IMG/VR virus record: IMGVR_UViG_3300037488_001720
Location: 1-20,916 of that record
Source of the DNA: a virus
Direction: 5' to 3' (one strand)
DNA: 20,916 bases
The position numbers and the translations under genes are program-made. Each line of letters begins with the position of its first letter. Within the stretch, counting starts at the first letter, position 1. Below are positions 13,587 through 20,916 of this stretch, piece by piece. The notes below the pieces were generated by a model. It was not told the origin of the DNA and did no database searches. It saw only the letters and a program-made list of their open reading frames with translations.

Positions 13587-13690
13587 AATGTTATTTAGTA
13601 TTGTTTTACCCTATTTAAAATGCTAAACTACGAGCGTGCTGATTTACTTCATTATACGTAAGTCAACGCACCGGTTATAAAAAAAGATTT

Positions 13691-13724
13691 AAAAAAAGAG
13701 GACCAGTCGTAAAACTGGTCCTCT
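13691..13724 (-). terminator. Strong Rho-independent terminator after the major capsid gene
   Basis: On the minus strand a perfect 11-bp stem, AGAGGACCAGT (13724-13714) and ACTGGTCCTCT (13707-13697), closes a 6-base loop. It is followed by an uninterrupted T run (the T pairing at 13697 included, to 13691). It begins 39 bases after the capsid stop. A smaller CTCTGTT/AACAGAG hairpin (13752-13737) lies between. On the plus strand no T run follows, so the direction is clear. Confidence 0.93.
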
Positions 13725-13762
13725 CTCTTTACTTGTCTCTGTTAAAACAGAGTTGATTACAA

Positions 13763-15052
13763 TTAAGAAGCTACGGTCGAATCCAATTGGATATACGGGG
13801 AAACCGTGCTAGTTCCGTCCATCAACGTGATCGGAGCGGTCAACATTGGTTTACCATCCAAACGACTAATAACACGATACACAATCTTATCTGACGTGAA
13901 AGCGTAATGAATACTAGCGTCAATCGTGATTGCTTTATTAATCGCAACCACATATTGTCGCAGGTCAGCCAACACAACACTACCAGCGGAACCGATACCC
14001 GGCAACACTTCGGTGGGAATAATCGGCAAACCAAACACGCTCAACACGGGGTTAGCCGCAGCACCGTTCGGCCACAGCCAGCACATGAACTGAGACGTCC
14101 CGAGCAACGGCAACTTGCTTAGCACGAGAGGATTGATGAACCAAGCAGCATTCGTTCGACTCGAAGGAGCCAACCGAGACCACATGTTCGCAAAGTCTTC
14201 CAAACTTACCGTATTGATCGTCTTGCGATTAACAGAGATCGTAGCAGCGTGTTCGATCAAACCAGTAACGTTGGTCGTGCCGTTTCCATTGAAAACACCA
14301 TAATCAACAAAACTCTGAATAGCACCACGGAAGTTTTCGCTAACGATACTTTCGAGACTAATTGGGGAATCTTGGAGCAATTCGGAACTAACTTCCGTAT
14401 ACGCCATGACCTTCTTAGCGGTGAATTCAAGTTGCTTGAACAGCGAACGAGTGCTATCCGTGGGGATAGTATTTTCGCTGATAATACCAACGCTCACACC
14501 ACCATAAAACGCTGATTGACCAGCGGCGGGGGTGATAGTTTGATCCAAAACCGGCATAAACAGATGATTCGAACTCATCGGAATATTACGGGTTCTAGTG
14601 GGGAATGCAGCCGATTCGTAACCGTCTTGCTTGAGCAATAGGTTCACGTATTCGGTAGGAACGAGGAAACCACCAGCCGTGGTTGTACCTTCCACTTGGG
14701 GATAAGAGGTCTTCTCATATTGAGAATTATACTTATTCACCAAAATGTTATAAGCCGTTTCTTGAACTCGACTCGACTTGCTAGCCATGAGTCCAACCCA
14801 CTTCAAATAATCACTGAACGACTTATCGTTGTGATCAGTAGCGGTAGCGGGGGTCTTAGCAACGGTTTTCAAACCTTTACTAATTTTCTCAACTTTTTCC
14901 TCGACCATTTGGTTGAGAGTCTCGTCGATTTCTACGATTTCACAGTAACCTTTTTCCACCCAAGCCGTTGCGGTCTCGGTATCGAGTTCGAGGGTTACGC
15001 CTGCTTTATGACCACATTGGTCAGCCAGCATCTTAACAATTGATTTTTCCAT
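13763..15052 (-). CDS. Major capsid protein, HK97 fold
   Basis: The 429-residue protein fits the HK97 phage capsid family. Residues 1-115 form a charged, coil-forming scaffolding (delta) region (ETLNQMVEEKVEKISKGLK). A conserved GTTTAGGFLVPTEY boundary follows, where mature capsids begin. Then come the E-loop/P-domain features (TAKKVMAYTEVSSELLQDS, SFVDYGVFNGNGT) and A-domain segments (VFGLPIIPTEVLPG, VVLADLRQYVVAI). The neighbouring S78 protease probably removes the delta region. AAAGG is placed 11 bases before the ATG. Uniquely in this operon it is flanked by terminators and has its own candidate promoter, which would allow high expression. Confidence 0.95.
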   Translation of the reverse strand: MEKSIVKMLADQCGHKAGVTLELDTETATAWVEKGYCEIVEIDETLNQMVEEKVEKISKGLKTVAKTPATATDHNDKSFSDYLKWVGLMASKSSRVQETAYNILVNKYNSQYEKTSYPQVEGTTTAGGFLVPTEYVNLLLKQDGYESAAFPTRTRNIPMSSNHLFMPVLDQTITPAAGQSAFYGGVSVGIISENTIPTDSTRSLFKQLEFTAKKVMAYTEVSSELLQDSPISLESIVSENFRGAIQSFVDYGVFNGNGTTNVTGLIEHAATISVNRKTINTVSLEDFANMWSRLAPSSRTNAAWFINPLVLSKLPLLGTSQFMCWLWPNGAAANPVLSVFGLPIIPTEVLPGIGSAGSVVLADLRQYVVAINKAITIDASIHYAFTSDKIVYRVISRLDGKPMLTAPITLMDGTSTVSPYIQLDSTVAS

Positions 15053-15078
15053 TTGAATAATACCTTTAAAATGTGTTT

Positions 15079-15106
15079 ATTATCAGCAACGCTTGCTGCG
15101 TCTCAA
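15079..15106 (-). promoter_or_regulatory. Candidate major capsid promoter, TTGAGA-16-GATAAT
   Basis: On the minus strand, TTGAGA (15106-15101, 5/6) and GATAAT (15084-15079, 5/6) are 16 bases apart. Initiation near 15072 would leave a short leader that includes the AAAGG ribosome-binding site. Both elements are near consensus for a sigma70-type promoter, assuming the host uses that consensus. Confidence 0.6.
15084..15098. promoter_or_regulatory. Palindrome in the capsid promoter spacer (operator candidate)
   Basis: CAGCAA and TTGCTG form perfect 6-base arms around CGC. The palindrome fills the spacer between the predicted -35 and -10 and touches the -10. A bound protein would block polymerase or, as in MerR-type control, realign a 16-base spacer. 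Because it is mostly upstream of the expected start, it would not be part of the transcript. Confidence 0.5.
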
Positions 15107-15240
15107 GTTGGTTGATGCCATAGTCGGTTCACGCTAATGGTCATGTTCTGTTCCTAACGAGCCAAGGTATCGGGAATATTTAGACAGGTGTGTTATTATT
15201 TTTTAATCGTGAGTTTATTATTTCCACCATCTCCAAATTA

Positions 15241-15271
15241 AAAAAAGGGAACCAAGAACAACTTGACCCCC
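15241..15271 (-). terminator. Candidate terminator between protease and capsid genes
   Basis: On the minus strand, GGGGTCAAG followed by TTGTT and CTTGGTTCCC can form a 10-bp stem with three consecutive G-U wobbles in its middle and a 5-base loop, followed by TTTTTT (15246-15241). It lies in a 277-bp gap (15053-15329) with no gene. It would separate the portal-protease transcript from the capsid gene, with some read-through expected because of the wobbles. Confidence 0.55.
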
Positions 15272-15282
15272 CCTGCCTTTTT

Positions 15283-15320
15283 ATGGGTGTAGACGACGAG
15301 TAAAACAGTAAAACACCCAT
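15283..15320. repeat. 8-bp inverted repeat just after the protease gene
   Basis: ATGGGTGT (15283-15290) and ACACCCAT (15313-15320) form a perfect stem with a 22-base loop, 10 bases after the protease stop. On the minus strand it is followed by A residues, so it does not terminate by itself. It may stabilise the 3' end or fold together with the adjacent terminator. Confidence 0.5.
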
Positions 15321-15329
15321 CAGTACTAT

Positions 15330-16061
15330 TTAGAGTTTACCTCGGAGTTTTCTCAAAATCTCAGATTCCAGTTTCCCAACACGATCTGCTAGGTAAGCAT
15401 CTAAATCAATCACACGAGCGAACTTCGGTTCAATACGATCCACCAATGCAATCAATTCAACCACTTCTTCAATTTGTTCAATTTCAATTTGTTTAATTTC
15501 AATCGCATCATTCATTTCACTATTATTAAACCCCAAACACTTCAACGTATCGGGGTGATACCCTTTCGCAACCGCCAAAGCCAACGCCTCGGGGTTCGCT
15601 GGAACACTCACCACACTAAACTCCAACAATTCCCATGACCGAATCACGTTCTTACACGTTTCCCAATCCGGTCGAATACCCACCTCTGCTTTCGTAGGCG
15701 GCGAACATTTAGTAACTTGGAACCCAATAGAATGAGCACGCAGACAACCCTCTTGGAGCAACGAGAACACATCCCGAGCCAACTGAGTTTTATCCGATAA
15801 GTAATACTTAGCGATCAAACGTGATTTATCGGCTTTCACACCATCCGGTTTAACCCACCGAGTTACACCAATGGGTGGTAAATCATAATTATGTCCCCAG
15901 AGTACCACGGGGTTACCACCGTAATTCTGTTTACTTAATCCACGGGGTAGGACGACTTCCCCGTCTCGATCCACGCAATCCGTGCTAATCACGGCTACAA
16001 CCTCACGGGATGCTTCGTCAATTTCCAAATCGTCCACAACGTATTGCTTTGTTATGTTCAT
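15330..16061 (-). CDS. Prohead protease, S78 family
   Basis: This protein has the family's expected catalytic layout. WGHNYD carries the histidine (H57), AHSIGF the nucleophile (S111) and LLEFSVVSVPANPEA the acidic residue (E147). An N-terminal strand pair (VVAVISTDCVDRDGEVV) is conserved with other S78 proteases. Residues about 184-243 form an acidic helical tail that may bind the scaffold region of the capsid protein. The enzyme cleaves the capsid delta domain and itself inside the procapsid. GAGGAA, in the last codons of the portal gene, lies 13 bases upstream of the ATG. Gene order portal, protease, capsid is canonical. Confidence 0.93.
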   Translation of the reverse strand: MNITKQYVVDDLEIDEASREVVAVISTDCVDRDGEVVLPRGLSKQNYGGNPVVLWGHNYDLPPIGVTRWVKPDGVKADKSRLIAKYYLSDKTQLARDVFSLLQEGCLRAHSIGFQVTKCSPPTKAEVGIRPDWETCKNVIRSWELLEFSVVSVPANPEALALAVAKGYHPDTLKCLGFNNSEMNDAIEIKQIEIEQIEEVVELIALVDRIEPKFARVIDLDAYLADRVGKLESEILRKLRGKL

Positions 16062-16069
16062 AATATTAT

Positions 16070-17407
16070 TTATTCCTCGGATTGTGTTTCTTCTTCGGGT
16101 AACTCAACTTCTACTTCGGATTCCTTAGCCGCATCCGTACTAGCCGCATTATACATACCAGCGGGTAAACTACCCCAATCCGTTTCCTCGTACCCTAATT
16201 GAATACGTGCCTCATTTGGGGTGATGATTCCAGTCGTCACATAAACTTGTAGGTTCTCACGTTCCATCTCTTGGTTCGTGGGGGATGGGTCATCAAAAGC
16301 AACAAATAAATCACCAGAATCATCATAACGTGATATTAAACCACGATTTAAACACTCTTGTAAACGCCTGAGTCGTGGTACAATTGCTCTCTCAACGTGC
16401 CTATTAGCAATCGTAACATCCACATTATATTGACTGGAACCACCCTCACTAATCATCTCATAGGGTACCCCACTAGCGTTCGCCACACTCAACCGAGCAT
16501 TATCCAACACACTCAGCCGTGCTAAGTCTCTCGGAGCCCAACTTATTGGGGTAAAGTCCGCATCATCTTCCAACACGAGAACACCACCCGCACCCGCACG
16601 ACGGAACTTATTATTATACCTATGTTCCCACCTAATTGCTTCCTCGGGGGACAACCCATCCTTGGCTTTAATTATTCCTTTTGGCAAACCCTCGTTGTCT
16701 AAGATAGCGGCTTCGGTCGCATTGTACTTATCGAGAATATTCAATTGCTCGTAAATCGCATAGATCCAACTGTACCCGTCTAGCCACGGTCTGCGGGGGT
16801 TCGGGAGTAGGAAAGGTAGGACTTCTTCTACACTATAATCCACTTTATTCACACCTTGAATGTACTCGTAATGTGAAATGAAACCGTCAATAATAACGGG
16901 TCGTAACCATTGCGGTGGTAAGACCCAGATTTCACCCGGTATCCCCATTTGGTTATTATTCACGTACCAGTAACAGGAACCCGTGAGTTCCAAATAGGTT
17001 TGAGACATTTCAATGATCTCAGTCCAACTTGCTTTGGGGTTCGGGTGGTCTTTTAGCCAGAGGAAAGGGTGGTTCGTAATTTCCACGATTTCCTCACCAC
17101 TGTTTAAACGTACTTTTTGTCGTTTACAAAATGACTCTAAGTTGCGAACTCGTTTAATATTATACAATGATTTTTCGCTTGTGCGTTTGCGTTGGTATAA
17201 GCGGAGTTCGGGTTTAATTACCTCGTTCACGTTTAATTGTGAGCAAGCATAAACGGCTCCTTTAAAGTCGTTGATGAGCATTGCTTTATCGGGTTCACGT
17301 TGTTTTCGCCATTGATCGGTGAATGCTTGGTCGGAACCAAGATAGGATCGAGCGTCAACCCCACGACCTTTAAACCAACTCGTAAATCGTTTTAACATAT
17401 TTGCCAT
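16070..17407 (-). CDS. Portal protein, HK97 type
   Basis: The 445-residue protein matches the HK97-type portal family. The N-terminus has KRFTSWFKGRG, followed by a conserved AVYACSQLNVN helix. A wing region includes LELTGSCYWYVNNN and MGIPGEIWVLPPQWLRPVI. A stem and tunnel region includes LSVANASGVPYEMISEGG, and a glutamate-rich end (about 431-445) closes the protein. The dodecameric portal occupies one capsid vertex, docks the terminase and passes DNA. The first residues overlap the 68-residue gene by 16 bp. The length is normal for the family. Confidence 0.95.
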   Translation of the reverse strand: MANMLKRFTSWFKGRGVDARSYLGSDQAFTDQWRKQREPDKAMLINDFKGAVYACSQLNVNEVIKPELRLYQRKRTSEKSLYNIKRVRNLESFCKRQKVRLNSGEEIVEITNHPFLWLKDHPNPKASWTEIIEMSQTYLELTGSCYWYVNNNQMGIPGEIWVLPPQWLRPVIIDGFISHYEYIQGVNKVDYSVEEVLPFLLPNPRRPWLDGYSWIYAIYEQLNILDKYNATEAAILDNEGLPKGIIKAKDGLSPEEAIRWEHRYNNKFRRAGAGGVLVLEDDADFTPISWAPRDLARLSVLDNARLSVANASGVPYEMISEGGSSQYNVDVTIANRHVERAIVPRLRRLQECLNRGLISRYDDSGDLFVAFDDPSPTNQEMERENLQVYVTTGIITPNEARIQLGYEETDWGSLPAGMYNAASTDAAKESEVEVELPEEETQSEE

Positions 17408-17598
17408 GAAGTTATTTCCTCGAAAATTGCATCATTAGAAATTGAGAGCCAAGCGGCTTGCAACTGTTTTTCCATTACAGTTTGCTCCACCACGTCCCGA
17501 GTAGCACTAATAACCACCTCGGTATCTTTTACGGAACCCTGCGACAATTCATTAAACAGGTCTAAATTACCAGTTTTATCTTTATCTTTACGACTCAT
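17392..17598 (-). CDS. Small hypothetical protein between terminase and portal, 68 aa
   Basis: This small charged protein has a Lys/Asp-rich start (SRKDKDKTGNLDLF) and a helical middle (RDVVEQTVMEKQLQAAWLSI). No motif is recognised. It overlaps TerL by 11 bp and the portal gene by 16 bp, so its reading frame is locked between two certain genes, which supports real coding. It may assist packaging or portal assembly, but nothing in the sequence proves it. Confidence 0.65.
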   Translation of the reverse strand: MSRKDKDKTGNLDLFNELSQGSVKDTEVVISATRDVVEQTVMEKQLQAAWLSISNDAIFEEITSWQIC

Positions 17599-18820
17599 AA
17601 TTACTATTTATCGTTTGCGTTGCTAGTTTACGAACCTTACGTCTATCTATTCCCAAACACAAATACCTTAACGCATCACAAGCGTGGTTATTATCATCCA
17701 CTGGAACATCACCAAACACTTCCTCATCATGATCGGGATAACGATATAATTCCGCTTCCTCGAACAATGCACTCACCGTACCCCGCACGATTTTTAATGT
17801 CTTATTAGCGATACGTGCTTGGACGAGTTCGATCCCGTATTCAATTGATCCGGGTACTCTTCTACTTGGTTTACACGAAAACCCCATCCTGCGTAGGTCT
17901 TTGATACTATCGGGTCTAGCACCATCACACCACCATAGTACAGTTTTTGGTAAAAACGCTGCGTGTTGATCCAGTACTTGGTTTCTTTGGTATCGTTCAA
18001 AGAACACCCATAACACGTCATCATGATCCACGACCCCTGCTAACGCGGCAAGCGGATCATTAAAACCAAAGTCTAAACCGCCAACTAATCTTCCTTTCGG
18101 GAACTCCTCGGGTCGATCCACCAAACACGAATCTAACCCGCCGTAAACGAGACCCTCCGGTTGTGCGAATTGTCCCAAATGAAACATCGCAAACTTCCAC
18201 GGGGGTAAACTCGATTTCGCACGCTCCAATTCCTCTTGCGAATACGTGGGGTTAGCGGTACTAGGAAACTGAACGACAAAATAATTCTTATCACCCGCAC
18301 GCCACTTCGCGTAAAAATCTTTGTACAACCAGTTATTAGCGTAGGGTGTGGTTGTGATGAGACAATTCCCCTTTTTGCTACCGAGTCGTCGCATTGCTGA
18401 ATGCCAAGCCGCGATACTAATTTGACCACCTTCATCTATCCAGATCCCGTCCGCTTGAACACCCTCAAATGAGTTGGGGTCATCGGCGGATCTACAAAAT
18501 ATTTTAGCACCAGACGGACACCGATATTCCATTCGAGTCTCTTTGAATTCGCCTTCTAAATCCGTTCCTTCTACGGTATTGATCCAGCACGGCATGGTCG
18601 CACTATGTAATACTTTGTACCGTGGTACGATAATTAAAAACGTTCCTTGGGGTTTCTTTTGTACCTGCATTGCTAACCATAATGCACCTCCTGAAGATTT
18701 ACCGCCACCGCTACCGCAGATCGCTGCGGTAAATCGTGCATAAGAACGTAGGATAGCTAATTGTCCTTCATGACATGGGAAGTGTTTGACCCCGTTGATA
18801 ATTTCCCCCCAATTATTCAC
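17588..18820 (-). CDS. terL: Terminase large subunit
   Basis: Both domains of the packaging motor are visible. The ATPase has an N-terminal adenine-binding Q region, Walker A GSGGGKSS (36-43, K41), Walker B GIWIDEGG (125-132, with D129 and catalytic E130) and coupling motif TTTP (156-159). The RNase H-like nuclease has GGLDFGFNDP (247-256, D250), a middle acidic residue in WWCDGARPDS (D299) and HACDALRY (379-386, D382). At 410 residues it is compact but complete. It cuts concatemeric DNA and pumps it through the portal. The start overlaps the small-terminase-like gene by 8 bp. Confidence 0.96.
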   Translation of the reverse strand: MNNWGEIINGVKHFPCHEGQLAILRSYARFTAAICGSGGGKSSGGALWLAMQVQKKPQGTFLIIVPRYKVLHSATMPCWINTVEGTDLEGEFKETRMEYRCPSGAKIFCRSADDPNSFEGVQADGIWIDEGGQISIAAWHSAMRRLGSKKGNCLITTTPYANNWLYKDFYAKWRAGDKNYFVVQFPSTANPTYSQEELERAKSSLPPWKFAMFHLGQFAQPEGLVYGGLDSCLVDRPEEFPKGRLVGGLDFGFNDPLAALAGVVDHDDVLWVFFERYQRNQVLDQHAAFLPKTVLWWCDGARPDSIKDLRRMGFSCKPSRRVPGSIEYGIELVQARIANKTLKIVRGTVSALFEEAELYRYPDHDEEVFGDVPVDDNNHACDALRYLCLGIDRRKVRKLATQTINSNYES

Positions 18821-19166
18821 TCGTACCCCCTTCGACCGTTATGGTTCTTGTACGGTCTTGGGGGATCTCAATGCGGATCGCAACCTTCTCTTTGGTTTTC
18901 TCGACTTGAGTTTCTTTGGGGATGAGCGGCAGGTAAATCTCTTTTAAAACTTTAATCGCATCTTTGTCGAATCTTCCCTTAATTTGTTCCATAAACTTGG
19001 CTTTACCGTAGTCGTCCCATACTTCGCTTAAAGCAGCAACTAGGTTGCCTTTTAATTCCTTACCGGTAGCGGGTGGTTTAGATTTTTTAATTAATGCGGT
19101 ACCCGAACTCATCAATTTGAGTTTCTTATGACTGTTGACTATAAAATGTTGTTGCGGTTCGTTCAT
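18813..19166 (-). CDS. Putative terminase small subunit-like protein, 117 aa
   Basis: The position directly before TerL and the helical core (KGNLVAALSEVWDDYGKAKF to KVLKEIYLPLIPKETQ) resemble short small-terminase-like proteins encoded beside TerL in many phages. No clear helix-turn-helix is seen. Its terminal residues (IRIEIPQDRTRTITVEGG) are strand-like. I chose ATG 19166 because it overlaps the stop of the upstream repeat-protein gene as ATGA. AGGAAG lies 12 bases upstream. The frame also opens at GTG 19193. If correct, it recognises the packaging site and loads TerL. Confidence 0.65.
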   Translation of the reverse strand: MNEPQQHFIVNSHKKLKLMSSGTALIKKSKPPATGKELKGNLVAALSEVWDDYGKAKFMEQIKGRFDKDAIKVLKEIYLPLIPKETQVEKTKEKVAIRIEIPQDRTRTITVEGGTSE

Positions 19167-20916
19167 GACGTGATGATACTTCCTAGTAACCACGGTTCTA
19201 ACCGTAGACTACCTGCTAATTGTTTTCTATACCGATCAAACTCTGCGTTACCATAAAAAGTTAGTAACCCAGTTGGGTAAAAACTATAATTAAGTATGAG
19301 TCCAGCCGTCCCACCAACCGTGATGACTACCGAACCAATCACTACCGAGTTGGCTTGTGCATCCCCGTTGAATACTAGGTTACCCGCACCAGTAAAGGGT
19401 ACATGGACTTGATTGACCCCGTCCCCATAATAGAGGATATCTCCGCCACCATAAAAAATGTTGTCCCCTGCTATGGTTGCTCGACCGTAGAATCTTAGGG
19501 TTCCTGACCCGATAGCATTGATGACTCGTTCAAATGTTGATTCACCGTTAAATGTGAGTTTACCAGTGGTGTTAAAATTATAAGTTGGGGTAATGGTCGC
19601 ATCACCCGTGTACGTGAGCGTGCCGCTACCGTCATGGTACTTGTGAGTCCCGTAAGTTGCTTCCCCACTGAACGTTATCGTGCCGGTGCTAGTGTGGTCG
19701 TTGTTTAAATAGAGTCCTGCGTTACCCGTGAATAGGATGCTACCATTACTGTCGAGTTGGTAGATGACGTAAGAACCACTGAATGTGATAACGCCAGAAC
19801 CTACCCCGTGCTGGACGTAGGACGCTTCACAATCACCGTTAAAGCGTAGTTTTCCTACGGTTGAGATAAACTCTTTATGGTTCGGTGCGTCGGTTTGTGC
19901 GACACCCCAGTAAGTTATTGAACCAGTCCCGCTTGTGATGTAGGTTGCGGCTACTTCGGCTTCCCCGCTGAGTGTAATACCACCAGTTGGGATGCTAATG
20001 ATCTGGACGTTCAATTCACTCACACCCGTGTAAGCAATATTACCATTACCCACGTAACCATAAGTTTGTTGTGCAATAGATTCGCCACTGAGAGTGATAC
20101 CACCCGTGGGATCATAATATAATTGAATTGTGGTGAGACTGGAACCGCTTACAATTATTTCAATTGAACGATCATAATTGTATTGAATGATGATTTCGGA
20201 TTCACCACTAATAATGATCCCACCCGTGGGGTCATACGTTAGGTTGATTGAGTATACGTTAGTACTTGAACCAGTGAATAGTAAATTACCATTACCATAA
20301 AAATTAAAACCGTAATAACATAATGATTCACCGCTAATGGTAATGGTGGTGTTTGTATCGTACCAGAGTATTATAATTACACCACTGGAACCCTCAATAA
20401 TTAAGCCACCCGTTGGGTCATAAGTGTAATTTGTCCCACCCGTGTGGGTGCAAGTTGCGGCTCCACTGAATACTAGGATTCCTGATCCAATAAACTCAGT
20501 AGTGTAAGTTGCAGCACCATTAAATGTGATATTACCGTAAGATTGATAAGTGATAACTATTACGGCAATGATTTCCCCACTGATAACGATACCACCCGTC
20601 ATGGTGTACGTGTAAGCATCACCCATCTGATAAGTTGCTTCACCACTGATAATAATGATGCAATCACCGTCCACGTTGTATTGGATGGTTAGTTCGTGAG
20701 TTGGGTCTATCGTGATCCCACCACTAACATCATACGGGATATTTAATTGTGTCAGTGCTTCACCACTGAGTATGATCCCACCCTCGGGATCGTAATTGTA
20801 TTGTGGTATGGGGTCAGTTTCCCCACTGATAACGATACCACCCGTCATGGTGTACGTGTAAGCATCACCCATCTGATAAGTTGCTTCACCACTGATAATA
20901 ATGATGCAATCACCGT
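19163..20916 (-). CDS. Beta-repeat fibre-like protein, 5' end outside window
   Basis: The product is made of about 27 imperfect repeats of roughly 17-27 residues built on a core such as GGIVISGEA, GKLTFNGES or GTLTYTGDA. The core is a glycine-led strand followed by a small-residue turn. This pattern suggests a beta-solenoid or stacked-strand fibre. The frame remains open through 20916; the ATG at 20872 is internal, because codons before it continue the repeat (SGEATYQ), so the gene is incomplete. There is no signal peptide in view. The last residues (RLEPWLLGSIITS) leave the pattern. Stop and the next start overlap as ATGA, coupling it to the terminase genes, an odd place for a fibre. A tail fibre or capsid spike is inferred. 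Confidence 0.8.
   Translation of the reverse strand, partial: GDCIIIISGEATYQMGDAYTYTMTGGIVISGETDPIPQYNYDPEGGIILSGEALTQLNIPYDVSGGITIDPTHELTIQYNVDGDCIIIISGEATYQMGDAYTYTMTGGIVISGEIIAVIVITYQSYGNITFNGAATYTTEFIGSGILVFSGAATCTHTGGTNYTYDPTGGLIIEGSSGVIIILWYDTNTTITISGESLCYYGFNFYGNGNLLFTGSSTNVYSINLTYDPTGGIIISGESEIIIQYNYDRSIEIIVSGSSLTTIQLYYDPTGGITLSGESIAQQTYGYVGNGNIAYTGVSELNVQIISIPTGGITLSGEAEVAATYITSGTGSITYWGVAQTDAPNHKEFISTVGKLRFNGDCEASYVQHGVGSGVITFSGSYVIYQLDSNGSILFTGNAGLYLNNDHTSTGTITFSGEATYGTHKYHDGSGTLTYTGDATITPTYNFNTTGKLTFNGESTFERVINAIGSGTLRFYGRATIAGDNIFYGGGDILYYGDGVNQVHVPFTGAGNLVFNGDAQANSVVIGSVVITVGGTAGLILNYSFYPTGLLTFYGNAEFDRYRKQLAGSLRLEPWLLGSIITS
20572..20916. repeat. Exact 99-bp direct repeat, 246 bp apart, reaching the window edge
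   Basis: Positions 20572-20670 and 20818-20916 are identical over all 99 bases; the base before each copy differs (A and G). The 246-bp offset equals 82 codons, so the repeat is in frame within the beta-repeat gene and both copies encode the same segment (SGEATYQMGDAYTYTMTGGI). Other repeats in this gene are much more diverged. Confidence 0.97.

Noticed and set aside
13651-13676. TTGACT close to TATAAT on the minus strand before the connector genes
   Set aside because: The two elements are only four bases apart, so they cannot form one promoter; only an isolated -10-like element remains.
15283-15320. 8-bp hairpin after the protease gene as a terminator
   Set aside because: Followed by A residues on the minus strand and the loop is 22 bases; kept only as an inverted repeat.
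1-20916. Terminal redundancy or circular overlap between the two window ends
   Set aside because: The first bases do not match the last bases; the right-end repeat is internal to one gene.

Overview
The window is part of a tailed double-stranded DNA phage genome (Caudoviricetes, HK97-type head and siphovirus-like tail), either a free phage or a prophage fragment. It carries an ordered morphogenesis module with large terminase, portal, S78 prohead protease, HK97-fold major capsid protein, head-tail connectors, tail terminator, tail tube, frameshifted tail chaperones and tape measure. No integrase, lysis gene, tRNA or bacterial housekeeping gene is visible, so the host and lifestyle cannot be stated. 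Several starts are GTG or TTG. Tight gene packing with ATGA and TAATG overlaps is phage-like.

Layout. Nearly everything is on the minus strand, so the late operon reads from the right edge leftwards. At 20916-19163 is a beta-repeat, probably fibre-like, protein whose 5' end lies outside the window. Then come a small terminase-like protein, TerL, a 68-residue protein, portal, protease (to 15330), the major capsid gene (15052-13763), connectors and tail-completion proteins (13586-11135), tail tube, chaperones gpG/gpGT with a slippery A AAA AAG, the tape measure, two tail-tip candidates, a von Willebrand A (vWA) protein, two small proteins and two DNA methyltransferases (to 3451).

The left 3.5 kb is a replication and regulation module. 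It holds an archaeo-eukaryotic-type primase (minus), a small helix-turn-helix protein (minus), and divergent plus-strand genes for a PD-(D/E)xK nuclease-like protein and a ribbon-helix-helix protein. One more small plus-strand ORF lies at the left edge. The divergent intergenic region holds three head-to-tail 13-bp TTCCAAAA units plus an inverted half-site, overlapping both predicted promoters. Similar half-sites occur at the extreme left edge.

Two regulatory arrangements stand out. First, the primase gene has a predicted promoter (TTGAAT-17-TATTAT) whose transcript would start at a roughly 100-nt leader of interleaved, mutually competing complementary segments. That leader includes a 12-bp intrinsic-terminator hairpin ending at the primase's TTG start. 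Second, the major capsid gene looks like a separate transcription unit. A terminator candidate lies upstream, then a near-consensus promoter with a perfect palindrome in its spacer, and a textbook terminator follows the gene.

All functions are read from motifs and gene order. No database or folding program was run.
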